Source: JBBRSC01 sp038245795 (GTDB taxonomy: Bacteria; Actinomycetota; Acidimicrobiia; Acidimicrobiales; Microtrichaceae). Taken from it: a stretch of DNA of 14,576 bases. Below the pieces are notes generated by a model. The model was not told where the DNA came from and ran no database searches. It worked only from the letters and a program-made list of their open reading frames with translations. The stretch is taken from positions 1 through 14,576 of the forward strand of contig JBBRSC010000057.1 in the NCBI GenBank assembly GCA_038245795.1, given 5' to 3'. The position numbers were made by a program, and so were the translations under genes. Positions 1 to 7,383 of this stretch are shown here, piece after piece. Every line of letters starts with the position of its first letter. Position 1 is the stretch's first letter.

Positions 1-1096
1 AGCTCGGTCCGGTGGTGTCCGCAATTCCGAACCGGACGATGTCGTACGAGTTCAGTGCCGGTATCGCGTTGCCGAAGATGGCACCCGACAGGTCGGCATC
101 ATCGAAGGTGACTGACCACCGTTCCGGGAATGGTGGGCCAACGTCGGTGCAGACGGCGTCGGTGTAGTCGAGGAAGAGGGCGTTGCGCATGTCAGATCGT
201 GAGAAGTCGACCGAGCAGAGTTCGTTGGACTCGAGGCCCTTGAACGTTGCTCCCTGGAAATGGGCATCGGTGGCGTCGGTATTGACGAACGGTGTGCTGT
301 CAAAGGTCGCGCCGTCGTATCGGCCATGGGCCATTGACTTACACACCACCGCCTGTCCGGAAATCGTCGCACCCGTGAAGTCGGCCGTGGACATGTTCAG
401 GCCTCGAAGGTTCAGGAGGCTGCTGCCCGAAATTGTGGCTCCAGCGAATGAGGTCTGCGCGTCGGTCACGGCACTTCGCTGGCTGGCTGCCTCGAGCTGA
501 GCGGCAGTGAAGTGGAACTGGAAGCCGAGAATTGGGTTGATCGGGTCGCAGATGCTTTCCCCGCGAAACGAGGTCGCCTCGTTGTAACCGGAACAGTACG
601 GCGCGCTCGTGCACGTCCCGCCGCCGCCGACCGAACCGCCCCCACCCGATCCGTAGGAACCATTCGGGTTCCAGACGTGTCCGAAATCGATCTGGATGCC
701 CGCCATGGAGGCGCCGATGAACAGCGCTCCCAGCAGAATCGCACCGCTGAGGATGGCGCCAGCCAGGTTGGCGTTGGTCAGGTTGGCATTGGTGAGGTTG
801 GCGCCTTCGAGGTTGGCATTGGTCAGGTTGGCGCCCGTCAGGTTGGCGCCGGAGAGATTGGCGCCACGAAGGTCGACGTCGGTGAGGTTCAGGGCCGACA
901 GATCGAGTCCGGCGAGCGAACAGAACGCCAGGCTGGCACCGGCGGCGACGCGAGGAGGAGATGTGCAGTCGCTCCCCAGCGGATTGGCGGCGGTACCACT
1001 GGTGACACAACCGCCGCTGATCGTGGCAATCGCCGCAATCAACGCCACGACCCCAGAGGTGCGGAATCGTCGGGAGTTCAAGCGAGGTGTTTGCAT
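1..1096 (-). CDS. Pentapeptide-repeat lipoprotein (C-terminus beyond window)
   Basis: The visible 365 residues begin with a basic, hydrophobic signal peptide ending in a lipobox-like ISGGC (Cys30), so the product is probably exported and lipid-anchored. Residues 64-133 form about 14 consecutive pentapeptide repeats of the A(N/D)LxG type (for example ANLTG, ANLTN, ANLEG), which predict a right-handed quadrilateral beta helix. A Gly/Ser linker (about 146-160) follows, then a Cys-containing region with looser pentapeptide-like stretches (SFAGATISG, ADFTGATISG, ADLSGAIFG). The frame stays open to base 1, so the C-terminus is missing. The ATG at 1096 is the first ATG after an in-frame TGA just upstream; it has no clear Shine-Dalgarno sequence. 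The gene starts 42 bases after the LysM gene on the same strand and may be the last member of the tad operon. Its function is unknown. The family and signal peptide are clear; a role in pilus or surface adhesion is only suggested by position. Confidence 0.85.
   Translation of the reverse strand, partial: MQTPRLNSRRFRTSGVVALIAAIATISGGCVTSGTAANPLGSDCTSPPRVAAGASLAFCSLAGLDLSALNLTDVDLRGANLSGANLTGANLTNANLEGANLTNANLTNANLAGAILSGAILLGALFIGASMAGIQIDFGHVWNPNGSYGSGGGGSVGGGGTCTSAPYCSGYNEATSFRGESICDPINPILGFQFHFTAAQLEAASQRSAVTDAQTSFAGATISGSSLLNLRGLNMSTADFTGATISGQAVVCKSMAHGRYDGATFDSTPFVNTDATDAHFQGATFKGLESNELCSVDFSRSDMRNALFLDYTDAVCTDVGPPFPERWSVTFDDADLSGAIFGNAIPALNSYDIVRFGIADTTGPS
698..907 (-). repeat. 15-base periodic repeat encoding pentapeptide helix
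   Basis: About 14 tandem 15-base units read on the minus strand as GCCAACCTGACC-like codons for A-N-L-x-x. The plus strand shows the complement as recurring AGGTTGGCG. This is the coding repeat of the pentapeptide lipoprotein. It also explains an open but non-genic Gly/Val-rich reading frame on the opposite strand. Confidence 0.85.
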
Positions 1097-1138
1097 CAGA
1101 TGAGGAAGATATCAGATGGGGAGATTGAGGCACATGGG

Positions 1139-2680
1139 TCAAATGCTGGGCATCGCCGTCGCGGGAATGGTGAGGCGTTGGCCCACGACGATGAGATCGG
1201 GATTACTCGGCTCGATCAGACGGCTCCGGTTCGCCTCGATCACGATCGTCCAGTAGCGGGCGATCTCGGCATCGGTTGGCTCGGTGCCGTGCGAAGCAAG
1301 CGTCGCGCGGGCAATGGCCCAGAAGCTGTCGCCGGGGCGCACCGTCCACTCGTCGTCGAGCGCCTGATCGACGACAACTGCGACCTCCGTTGCGAGCGGG
1401 GTCGGTGGTGCGATCGGAATCGTGACCGGTGCACCGGTGCCGGCCGGAGCGGTCCCGGTGGGGATGGTGTCGATGGCGGGGAGCGAGTCAAGCGGCGGAC
1501 CCGAGTCCAGAGTGGCCACTGGGTCCAGCACCGGAAGCGCCGTGTCGTCGAAGAGTGATCCGCGTGCGATGGATGCGGGGGTGGCCACTTCGTTGCTCGT
1601 TCTGTCGACCGGTGTCGTTGTCGCAACGAGTGTGGTCACGAAGCCGGCCAGCGTCACCCCGGCCACGATTCGACGCGCCATGCGAGGTGCCAGACGGTCC
1701 ATCAAATGCTTCGCTCGATGGTTGTCGGTGCGGGCGACGAGGATGCCGAGCACTCCGACGACGAACCCATAGATGGACCCGACGGCGGCCACCCCCCACG
1801 CGCCGCTCACCACGATGCGCGCTACCGGCCATGATCCGAGCGGATCGACCGGTCCGGTCGAACGCGGAATGCGCGAGGCGATGAGCGCCAACGCTGCCGC
1901 CAGCGCCACGCTCCCAATCGTCACGCCGATTGCCTCACGAAGTGGTGAGCCGACCAGGTGATGACCAGTTGATGTCGCAACATCGACATCGGCTCGCTCC
2001 CTCGGGCCGAGCTTGTGGCGCAGTGCGTTCCTGAGCGTTCCGGATCGAATGTGCTGAGCGGGTCGTCGAGTCGTCCAGCGACGCAGACGACGTCGTGACG
2101 ATGATCCGTGTGCCAATTCTGATCGTGTCGACGCCAGCGCGTTCGGAGCGCCGCTGTGGAGCTCATTGGCGCATCGTTGGAGCCGCCCTCGGAGTCGGTC
2201 GCCTTTGTCCGCATCGTCCAGACGGTCGAGCCAGCTCGTGATCATCTGACCCAGAGCTGCAGCATCAGCTCCGCACGCCAGCGAACGAGGGCTTGCCGTT
2301 TCCCGGGCGTGGCGAAAGCCGCAGAGCTGAACACTTCCCGTGCTCGTCCGAACAACGTGATCGGGCGAGATGCGCCGATGCGCCCAGCCGAGACGATGGA
2401 GATCCTCCACCGTGGCGGCCATCGTTGCGACGATCTGTGCCACCTCGTCCAGAGATCGTGGGGGGCTCGACGCAAGGTCGCTCCCTCCAGCGTGAACCAT
2501 CGTGAACGACAGATCGTCTCGCGGGCTTCGATCGAGGAGCTCGACGACGTTCGGATGCGACAGCCGGGCGAGGACCGACTGCTCGTACCGCATCGATGCG
2601 GCGAGGGCTGCCGATGGAGCGGTCTTTGTCAGCGCGGTGATCTGGCCGATTGTGGTGGTGGCGATGTCGTAAGTGGTCAT
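1139..2680 (-). CDS. Degenerate kinase-like domain fused to membrane segments and LysM
   Basis: This 513-residue protein has three parts. Residues 1-190 resemble a Ser/Thr kinase: a possible beta3 Lys (ALTKTA, K19), an alphaC-like stretch with E33, LSHPNVVELLD (40-50), and a catalytic-loop equivalent HRRISPDHVV (101-110). The catalytic Asp of HRD is Arg, the Asn is His, and DFG is replaced by GFR (121-123), so this looks like a pseudokinase. Three hydrophobic segments follow (about 250-270, 285-315, 338-355). A Pro/Thr-rich linker leads to a C-terminal LysM domain (about 444-507, WTVRPGDSFWAIA and VVGQRLTIP), expected to bind peptidoglycan outside the cell. The start overlaps the stop of the upstream pseudopilin gene (ATGA, 2677-2680). 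A role anchoring or sensing the pilus machine at the cell wall is inferred from context. The LysM call is strong, the pseudokinase call moderate. Confidence 0.8.
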   Translation of the reverse strand: MTTYDIATTTIGQITALTKTAPSAALAASMRYEQSVLARLSHPNVVELLDRSPRDDLSFTMVHAGGSDLASSPPRSLDEVAQIVATMAATVEDLHRLGWAHRRISPDHVVRTSTGSVQLCGFRHARETASPRSLACGADAAALGQMITSWLDRLDDADKGDRLRGRLQRCANELHSGAPNALASTRSELAHGSSSRRRLRRWTTRRPAQHIRSGTLRNALRHKLGPRERADVDVATSTGHHLVGSPLREAIGVTIGSVALAAALALIASRIPRSTGPVDPLGSWPVARIVVSGAWGVAAVGSIYGFVVGVLGILVARTDNHRAKHLMDRLAPRMARRIVAGVTLAGFVTTLVATTTPVDRTSNEVATPASIARGSLFDDTALPVLDPVATLDSGPPLDSLPAIDTIPTGTAPAGTGAPVTIPIAPPTPLATEVAVVVDQALDDEWTVRPGDSFWAIARATLASHGTEPTDAEIARYWTIVIEANRSRLIEPSNPDLIVVGQRLTIPATAMPSI

Positions 2681-3129
2681 GTGACGGTCCTTCGTCCTGT
2701 CGCTCGAACTCGGAGCGGTTGGTCACCCATCCAGGTGGCGATGATGTGGGGAACCGATGCGCTGAGTTCAACCACAACCGTTCCTGGCGTGGTTCCCGCA
2801 ACGATCGAGTCGACGTGCACGCGCACTGCTCCGAGGTGCGCACCAGTGAGGTCAGCGTCGACGAATCGTCTCGCCAGCGCGAGGTCGATGACGAGCGGAT
2901 CGCCGGCCCGAAGGCGTCCGACGTCGATGGCAGCCGCAGCGTCATCGGCGGCGCTACGGGCGAGGTTGGACAACTCGGTGCGCTCGTTTCGTACATGTGA
3001 CAGGTCCAGTGCCATGGCCCCGAACAGGAGCAATACGAGGACGCCTGCCGGGTAGAGCAACAAGGCAGTTCCAACGTCGGAGCGGCGTCGTCCGACGCGT
3101 GCGGCGAGCTTCATCGCGAGCGATCTCAT
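2677..3129 (-). CDS. TadE/TadG-like pilus-associated protein
   Basis: This 150-residue protein has a short basic N-terminus, one hydrophobic segment (about 20-43, GTALLLYPAGVLVLLLFGAM) and an extracellular region starting with an Ala-rich helix (SAADDAAAAIDVGRL), the layout of actinobacterial TadE/TadG-like proteins. The chosen start (MRSLAMKL) overlaps the upstream stop as ATGA at 3126-3129. A longer upstream reading frame exists, but it only shadows the preceding gene. The stop overlaps the next start at 2677-2680. It probably serves as a minor pilin or assembly factor of the Flp pilus. The exact paralogue within TadE/F/G cannot be assigned by eye. Confidence 0.75.
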   Translation of the reverse strand: MRSLAMKLAARVGRRRSDVGTALLLYPAGVLVLLLFGAMALDLSHVRNERTELSNLARSAADDAAAAIDVGRLRAGDPLVIDLALARRFVDADLTGAHLGAVRVHVDSIVAGTTPGTVVVELSASVPHIIATWMGDQPLRVRATGRRTVT

Positions 3130-3590
3130 GAGCCCTCGTCGCACAGCGTTGCGGGTTGATCCGGCGAGTCGACGTAGAGGGCACGGTAGGGATCGGTGAA
3201 CTCGCGACGGCTCACCTTGACGTCGGACGCTGTGAGCCCGCTGATTCCAGGCAATGCCAGCCCGTTGAGCCGGATAGAAACGGCGACGTCGACCGGCACG
3301 CAACGGCCGAAGGCACCAGACACGCTCACCGTGACCCGGGACCACGAAACCCCCCGGGCGGACGCCACGGACTGCGCGGCGGTTATCGCTTCGGCGCGGG
3401 CGGTCTGGATGTCCCGACCTTCGCTATACACACGGATGTAGTGCGATGCGATCGCGTCAGCGTCAGCCCGGGTCGCTATGAAACTCGCGCCCCAGACGCA
3501 GATCAGCGTCCCGACGACGAATACCAGGATGCCGAGCGACCACATCTCGGCGCCCGCTTGGCCGCGGTCGGTGCGGTGTCCCGTGGTCAT
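3126..3590 (-). CDS. TadE-like pseudopilin with G/QAGAE processing motif
   Basis: This 154-residue protein begins MTTGHRTDRG and then QAGAEMWSLGILVFVV. It therefore has a Gly followed by Glu at +5 and a hydrophobic stretch, the arrangement cleaved by prepilin peptidases in Flp/TadE-type proteins. The rest is a mixed, probably extracytoplasmic domain (GRCVPVDVAVSIRLNG) with a second Cys near the C-terminus. The start at 3590 has a GGAAG ribosome binding site and lies 14 bases after the stop of the upstream pseudopilin gene. It is likely a minor pilin of the Tad apparatus. Of the four pilin-like proteins here, it is the only one with the canonical Glu+5. Confidence 0.78.
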   Translation of the reverse strand: MTTGHRTDRGQAGAEMWSLGILVFVVGTLICVWGASFIATRADADAIASHYIRVYSEGRDIQTARAEAITAAQSVASARGVSWSRVTVSVSGAFGRCVPVDVAVSIRLNGLALPGISGLTASDVKVSRREFTDPYRALYVDSPDQPATLCDEGS

Positions 3591-3604
3591 GGGGCACTTC
3601 CGGC

Positions 3605-4024
3605 TCACGGGGTGTCCCGTTCGCGAGCGAGCTCGCGATGGATCACGATCACGCGATCGATGGGATCCGGTGCGGGATCCAGTGAGCCGAACTGGGGCAT
3701 CAACGCGAGGTTCTCGCACCTGACGTGGAGACGAACCTGGATGGGATCACCCTGGTCCACGAATTCGAGATCGACTCGTTCCGAGATCGTGCCCAATTGC
3801 CGGCGCGCAGCGGCGATGGCGTCCGATTCTGACTGTCGGAGCTCGGGCGCGGATCTTGCCCCGCTCAGCGCGACCGAGGTCGCAGCTTCCCCAGCGATGT
3901 CCATCACGGTGGCACGCATCCAGAGATTGACGAGCAGGTGGGTGCAGAACGCCAGGAGGCTGAGGAACACCATGATTCCGAAGGTCGTGCTGAGCACGCC
4001 GGAGCCGCGCTCGGAGGCGGTCAT
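3605..4024 (-). CDS. TadE-like pseudopilin
   Basis: This 139-residue protein starts MTASERGSGVLSTTFG, followed by a hydrophobic segment (IMVFLSLLAFCTHLLVNLW, about 18-36) and a soluble region with an Ala/Ser/Glu-rich helix and a beta-rich part (VDLEFVDQGDPIQVRLHV). The layout matches TadE-family minor pilins. The Gly before the hydrophobic segment is not followed by Glu at +5. The ATG overlaps the stop of the pilin gene (4021-4024), so it is probably co-translated with the pilin. It likely sits in the membrane or pilus as an assembly factor; this is inferred from family layout and position. Confidence 0.72.
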   Translation of the reverse strand: MTASERGSGVLSTTFGIMVFLSLLAFCTHLLVNLWMRATVMDIAGEAATSVALSGARSAPELRQSESDAIAAARRQLGTISERVDLEFVDQGDPIQVRLHVRCENLALMPQFGSLDPAPDPIDRVIVIHRELARERDTP

Positions 4025-4221
4025 TTCCCGATCTGCTCGACCTGTGTCTTTGTGTTGGCAGCAGCGTCGTCGAAGATCGCTTTGAACCCAACCCACATTC
4101 CCACGCCGAGGAAGGCAATGATGAGCACTGCTATGGCGGTCGAGATGACGCCTTCGGCTCGGTCGGTCCAGCGGCGAACGGTCGGCGCAGGGCGTGTTGG
4201 TGTGGGGTGGGTGTTGGGCAT
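4021..4221 (-). CDS. Small Flp-type pilin candidate
   Basis: This 66-residue protein has a Pro/Thr/Arg-rich leader, the junction WTDRAEG then VISTAIAVLIIAFLGVGMW, and a short hydrophilic tail (FDDAAANTKTQVEQIGK). Size, single hydrophobic helix and position directly after tadC and before the TadE-like genes fit the major Flp pilin. A Gly-type cleavage site before VISTA is plausible, although Glu sits before the Gly rather than at +5. The start is fixed by an excellent AGGAGG eight bases upstream. A 65-base gap separates it from tadC, the only sizeable gap in the otherwise overlapping operon. Strong initiation suits a structural subunit made in excess. Confidence 0.75.
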   Translation of the reverse strand: MPNTHPTPTRPAPTVRRWTDRAEGVISTAIAVLIIAFLGVGMWVGFKAIFDDAAANTKTQVEQIGK

Positions 4222-4229
4222 GATGGTGT

Positions 4230-4235
4230 CCTCCT
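4230..4235 (-). promoter_or_regulatory. Strong ribosome binding site of the pilin gene
   Basis: AGGAGG on the minus strand lies eight bases before the ATG at 4221. It is the closest match to the consensus in the tad locus, where most other starts are ATGA overlaps. It decides the pilin start against longer in-frame alternatives. Confidence 0.8.
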
Positions 4236-4286
4236 GGGTGGACTGGATGTGTGGTTGAGGGGTCGGATTGGCTACGGAGATGTGGG

Positions 4287-5195
4287 CTAGGTGCCACCGG
4301 TGAGTTGGTGCATGGCGTCGAGGAACGGCACCGCCATGAACATGACGCCGGGGAGCAACGTGGCGACCGTCACCGGGATCCATACCTGCTGGCCGCGTTT
4401 CTCGATCAGCTCGAGGAGATCGCGATGGGTCGACGATCTGATATTGCGTGCCTCGGTAGAAATCAGCGCCCCGAGGTCAGTTGCCTCCCGATTCAGCGCC
4501 AGCACGGCGATCAGGCGATCGAGCGCGCCGACATCAGCGACCCCAGCCCATTCACGGAGCGCAGCGATGTCTCCGAGCCCCTGACGAATGCGTTGGTTCA
4601 CCGATGCGAAACCCGAGGCACATATCCCATTCGATCTGCGGGCCAGACGCGCCATGGCACCAGACAACGATGACCCCGCCGACAGCAGCATGCCGAGTTG
4701 CTCGACGACGACAGGGAGTTCCATGGTCAGTTGGCGCTGCCAAGCTTCGGACCGACTCGCCAGCCGCTGTTCGACGATCAGGAAGCCCAACATCGACGCA
4801 GCGCCCGCTCCCGCGACGGATCCGATCGGGTTCGCACCCAGGACGGTTGCGACGACCCCGACACTCAGGGCGGCGAGCACGCTGATCGAGAGTTGTCGGA
4901 CGCGGAACTCGCTCAGTGTGGACGGGTCCGCCAATCGTTCGAGACGGCGGGCGGTGTCGACCCGGACCCCGAGGAGCCCCGTCAGCCGTCCGCCCACCCA
5001 GACGGCCAGGGGCGCGAGCACCGATTCGAGCGACGTCGACCAGGATCGGCGGGGCACCGAATCGATCGAGTGGGCGCCGAGGGTTGGTCGGAGACGTTCC
5101 GACAGGGTCACTGCTCTGATGATGCGTAGTTGGCTGATCAGTAGCGTCGCGCCGAGCCACGCGATCGGAAGAGCCAACCAGATGACTCGCTTCAT
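4287..5195 (-). CDS. tadC: Tad pilus inner-membrane protein TadC
   Basis: This 302-residue membrane protein has hydrophobic segments at about 3-21, 103-121, 123-142 and 271-291. It contains a GspF/type II secretion F domain (about 158-290) with the characteristic MELPVVVEQLGMLLSAG, SLSGAM and a C-terminal hairpin ending in VPFLDAMHQL. TadB and TadC together form the membrane platform that couples the TadA motor to pilin polymerisation. The start MKRVIWLALP overlaps the tadB stop (ATGA, 5192-5195). It ends in TAG, with a second in-frame TAG five codons later. The order tadA-tadB-tadC supports TadC over a second TadB, though the two share a fold. Confidence 0.88.
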   Translation of the reverse strand: MKRVIWLALPIAWLGATLLISQLRIIRAVTLSERLRPTLGAHSIDSVPRRSWSTSLESVLAPLAVWVGGRLTGLLGVRVDTARRLERLADPSTLSEFRVRQLSISVLAALSVGVVATVLGANPIGSVAGAGAASMLGFLIVEQRLASRSEAWQRQLTMELPVVVEQLGMLLSAGSSLSGAMARLARRSNGICASGFASVNQRIRQGLGDIAALREWAGVADVGALDRLIAVLALNREATDLGALISTEARNIRSSTHRDLLELIEKRGQQVWIPVTVATLLPGVMFMAVPFLDAMHQLTGGT

Positions 5196-6082
5196 CCTCG
5201 GAACACCCGATCGCCATCGGGGAGCTGGAGCATGCGTCCCGACCACCACCAGCAGACGGCGACCAATGACAATGCACCGAGCACGACCAGTTGGCCGGTC
5301 GTCGACGCGTAGCTCGAGCGTCCGTTCCCGAGCGACATGCCAGCGAATGCCATGCCTGCGGGGACGATGATGACGAATCGCCGGGCGAACCGGACCCCGG
5401 CCTGTTTCGCCCGGGCATCCTTTCGCGCCTGAAGGTCGACCCTACGGTCCTCCGCCAACTCAGCGAGTCGGCGGTCGAGGTCAACCCCTCCGAGCTCGTG
5501 GGCGATAAGCAACGTTTCGATCACGGTGTCTGCCGTGGCACTTGCGAGCTCGGCACGGAGAAGGTCGAGGCTACGTTCCAGGTCGGTCGACAGTGTCCAG
5601 CTTCGTTGCGCTGCCAGAAACGCGGGTTGAAGAACGAGCGGGGTTCGGCGACCGACCTCGAACAGGGCCTGCGGGACCGATCGCCCTGCGGAGGATGTGA
5701 GGAGGCGAATCTCCTCGATCATGGCGGGCCACGATTCTTCGGCGGCTACTCGTCGCTCCACGCGACGCATCCGGTAGGCGGTAGCAGGAAGGGCACCGGC
5801 GAACAACCCGATGGCGAGGGGTGGGAGGACGCCGCCGAATGCTGCGCCCCCGCCGATTCCTCCCACGAATGCCACGAGAGCGGTGGCTCCCAGGAACTGC
5901 GCTGGGGCGACATCGCCGACGCCAGCTTCGATCATCCACCCTCGAACGCGACGGGAGATATCCGACGCGACCGCGCGGAATCGGGACGGTCCGATGCCGA
6001 TCCCCGTCCACCCGAATCCGATCGAGGTCACCATCAGAAAGACGCCGTAGGTGCCAGGCAACACCACGGTCCACCACGTCAT
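5192..6082 (-). CDS. tadB: Tad pilus inner-membrane protein TadB
   Basis: This 296-residue protein has hydrophobic segments near 5-27, 64-83, 86-104, 232-250 and 263-281. Its GspF-type domain (about 112-245) is recognisable by WPAMIEEIRLLTSSAGRSVPQAL and LLIAHELGGVDLDRRLAELAED. TadB is a core membrane component of Flp pilus assembly and the partner of TadC and of the ATPase TadA. The start MTWWTVVLPG overlaps the tadA stop as ATGA (6079-6082). Upstream Met codons in the same frame lie inside tadA and lack coding character in this frame. Confidence 0.88.
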   Translation of the reverse strand: MTWWTVVLPGTYGVFLMVTSIGFGWTGIGIGPSRFRAVASDISRRVRGWMIEAGVGDVAPAQFLGATALVAFVGGIGGGAAFGGVLPPLAIGLFAGALPATAYRMRRVERRVAAEESWPAMIEEIRLLTSSAGRSVPQALFEVGRRTPLVLQPAFLAAQRSWTLSTDLERSLDLLRAELASATADTVIETLLIAHELGGVDLDRRLAELAEDRRVDLQARKDARAKQAGVRFARRFVIIVPAGMAFAGMSLGNGRSSYASTTGQLVVLGALSLVAVCWWWSGRMLQLPDGDRVFRG

Positions 6083-7383
6083 CTCGTCGACGCCGTTCGC
6101 TGAGACGCGCCGTCGGCGAAGACTGCGCGGACATCGACGCCTCGCCGCTCGCATGCTGCCAAAAGCCTGATGGGGAGCTGACCGGTCCATGCAATCGGCT
6201 CGCCGTGACGGGCCCGATGAAAGACCTCGGTCACCGTGAATTGCACAGCGTCGGTGCCGCCGGCCATGTCCTCGACACAGAGAATTGACATCACCTCCGG
6301 ACCGTTCGGACCGCGATCGGTGTGCACGACGACGTCAATTGCTTCGCTCACCAAGGTGTTGAGCGCGCTCAACGGGATCTCCGATGCCGTGTCAGACAGT
6401 TGGCAGATAAAACGAAGTCGGGTCAGCGCCTGACGCGACGAACCGGCATGAATCGTCGTGAAACCCTTCACGCCCGACGACAGCGTCAGGAGCAACGGCA
6501 GCGCCTCGCGATCGCGGACTTCGCCAACGATTGCGACATCGGGTGCCATGCGCAGAAATCCTGCGACGAGACGACGGAGATCGACTCCGGGACGATCTGG
6601 TCGGGCGGGGCGCGTCTGCATGCTGGCGACATTCGGGATGGGCAGATCAGCTTCGAAAACCTCCTCGGCGATCACCACCCTCAGCACCGGATCGAGTTCG
6701 GCGGCGCAACAATTCAGCAGGGTGGTCTTGCCGGAACCAGGGACACCAGCGAAGACGATCGATTGCCGTCCGTGGACGCACGCCGTGAGGAATCGCGCGG
6801 CGCTCGGGGTGAGCATCGCCCGGTTCACCAACTCATCGAGCCGGGTGAACGACACGCCGGTGAATTTTCGGATGTTGACCATGAGGTGCCCGCCGCGCGC
6901 AATGTCGCCGTGCACGATATGGAGGCGCGCGCCGGAGTCGAGCTGAGCGTCCTGGAGGCCCTCAGCGATATCGAGCTTGCGGTGCGACCCCGACGAGTTG
7001 TCGAGCAGGCGGGTCAGGGTCCGCGTGACGTGGTCGTCGTCGATGAACCCATCGTCGTGGTACCCGCTCGGTCCGTGGTGTCGCTTGACGAAGATCGACG
7101 ACGGATTGTTCACCATGATCTCCCAGACGTCGTCGTCATCGAGGAGGGTGGTGAGGGGGCCGTACCTGGCGATGTCGTCGAAGGTCCTCTCGGCGACCTG
7201 CGATGGGCTCGAGATGGCGACATCGCGAATTCCCCGGCGATGGTCGTGTTGCCACCGTTCGATCTCATCGTCGATGAGGCGTCGGAGTTCTCGTTCCGCG
7301 TCCGGCTGATCGAGATCCAGCGCGATGCGTTTCGCCGCGTCCTGAACATTGCGCTCGATGATCGAGCGTGGAGACGCGCTCAT
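6079..7383 (-). CDS. tadA: Tad pilus assembly ATPase TadA/CpaF
   Basis: This 434-residue type II/IV secretion ATPase powers Flp pilin polymerisation at the cytoplasmic face of the membrane. The N-terminal domain (1-about 190) carries the family signature IARYGPLTTLL, then DVWEIMVNNPSSIFVK and GGHLMVNIRKF. The motor domain has Walker A GVPGSGKTT (213-221), an Asp-box equivalent RVVIAEEVFE (235-244), Walker B DVAIVGEVRDREAL (282-294) and the His box TTIHAGSS (309-316). All catalytic motifs are intact and the length is typical. The start MSASPRSIIE overlaps the stop of the TadZ-like gene (7380-7383). It is the most securely identified gene of the operon. Confidence 0.95.
   Translation of the reverse strand: MSASPRSIIERNVQDAAKRIALDLDQPDAERELRRLIDDEIERWQHDHRRGIRDVAISSPSQVAERTFDDIARYGPLTTLLDDDDVWEIMVNNPSSIFVKRHHGPSGYHDDGFIDDDHVTRTLTRLLDNSSGSHRKLDIAEGLQDAQLDSGARLHIVHGDIARGGHLMVNIRKFTGVSFTRLDELVNRAMLTPSAARFLTACVHGRQSIVFAGVPGSGKTTLLNCCAAELDPVLRVVIAEEVFEADLPIPNVASMQTRPARPDRPGVDLRRLVAGFLRMAPDVAIVGEVRDREALPLLLTLSSGVKGFTTIHAGSSRQALTRLRFICQLSDTASEIPLSALNTLVSEAIDVVVHTDRGPNGPEVMSILCVEDMAGGTDAVQFTVTEVFHRARHGEPIAWTGQLPIRLLAACERRGVDVRAVFADGASQRTASTR

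Noticed and set aside
512..1558. Long plus-strand Gly/Val-repeat reading frame
   Set aside because: It is the complement of the pentapeptide repeat and the LysM gene. Its periodic sequence reflects the 15-base coding repeat; it has no family features.
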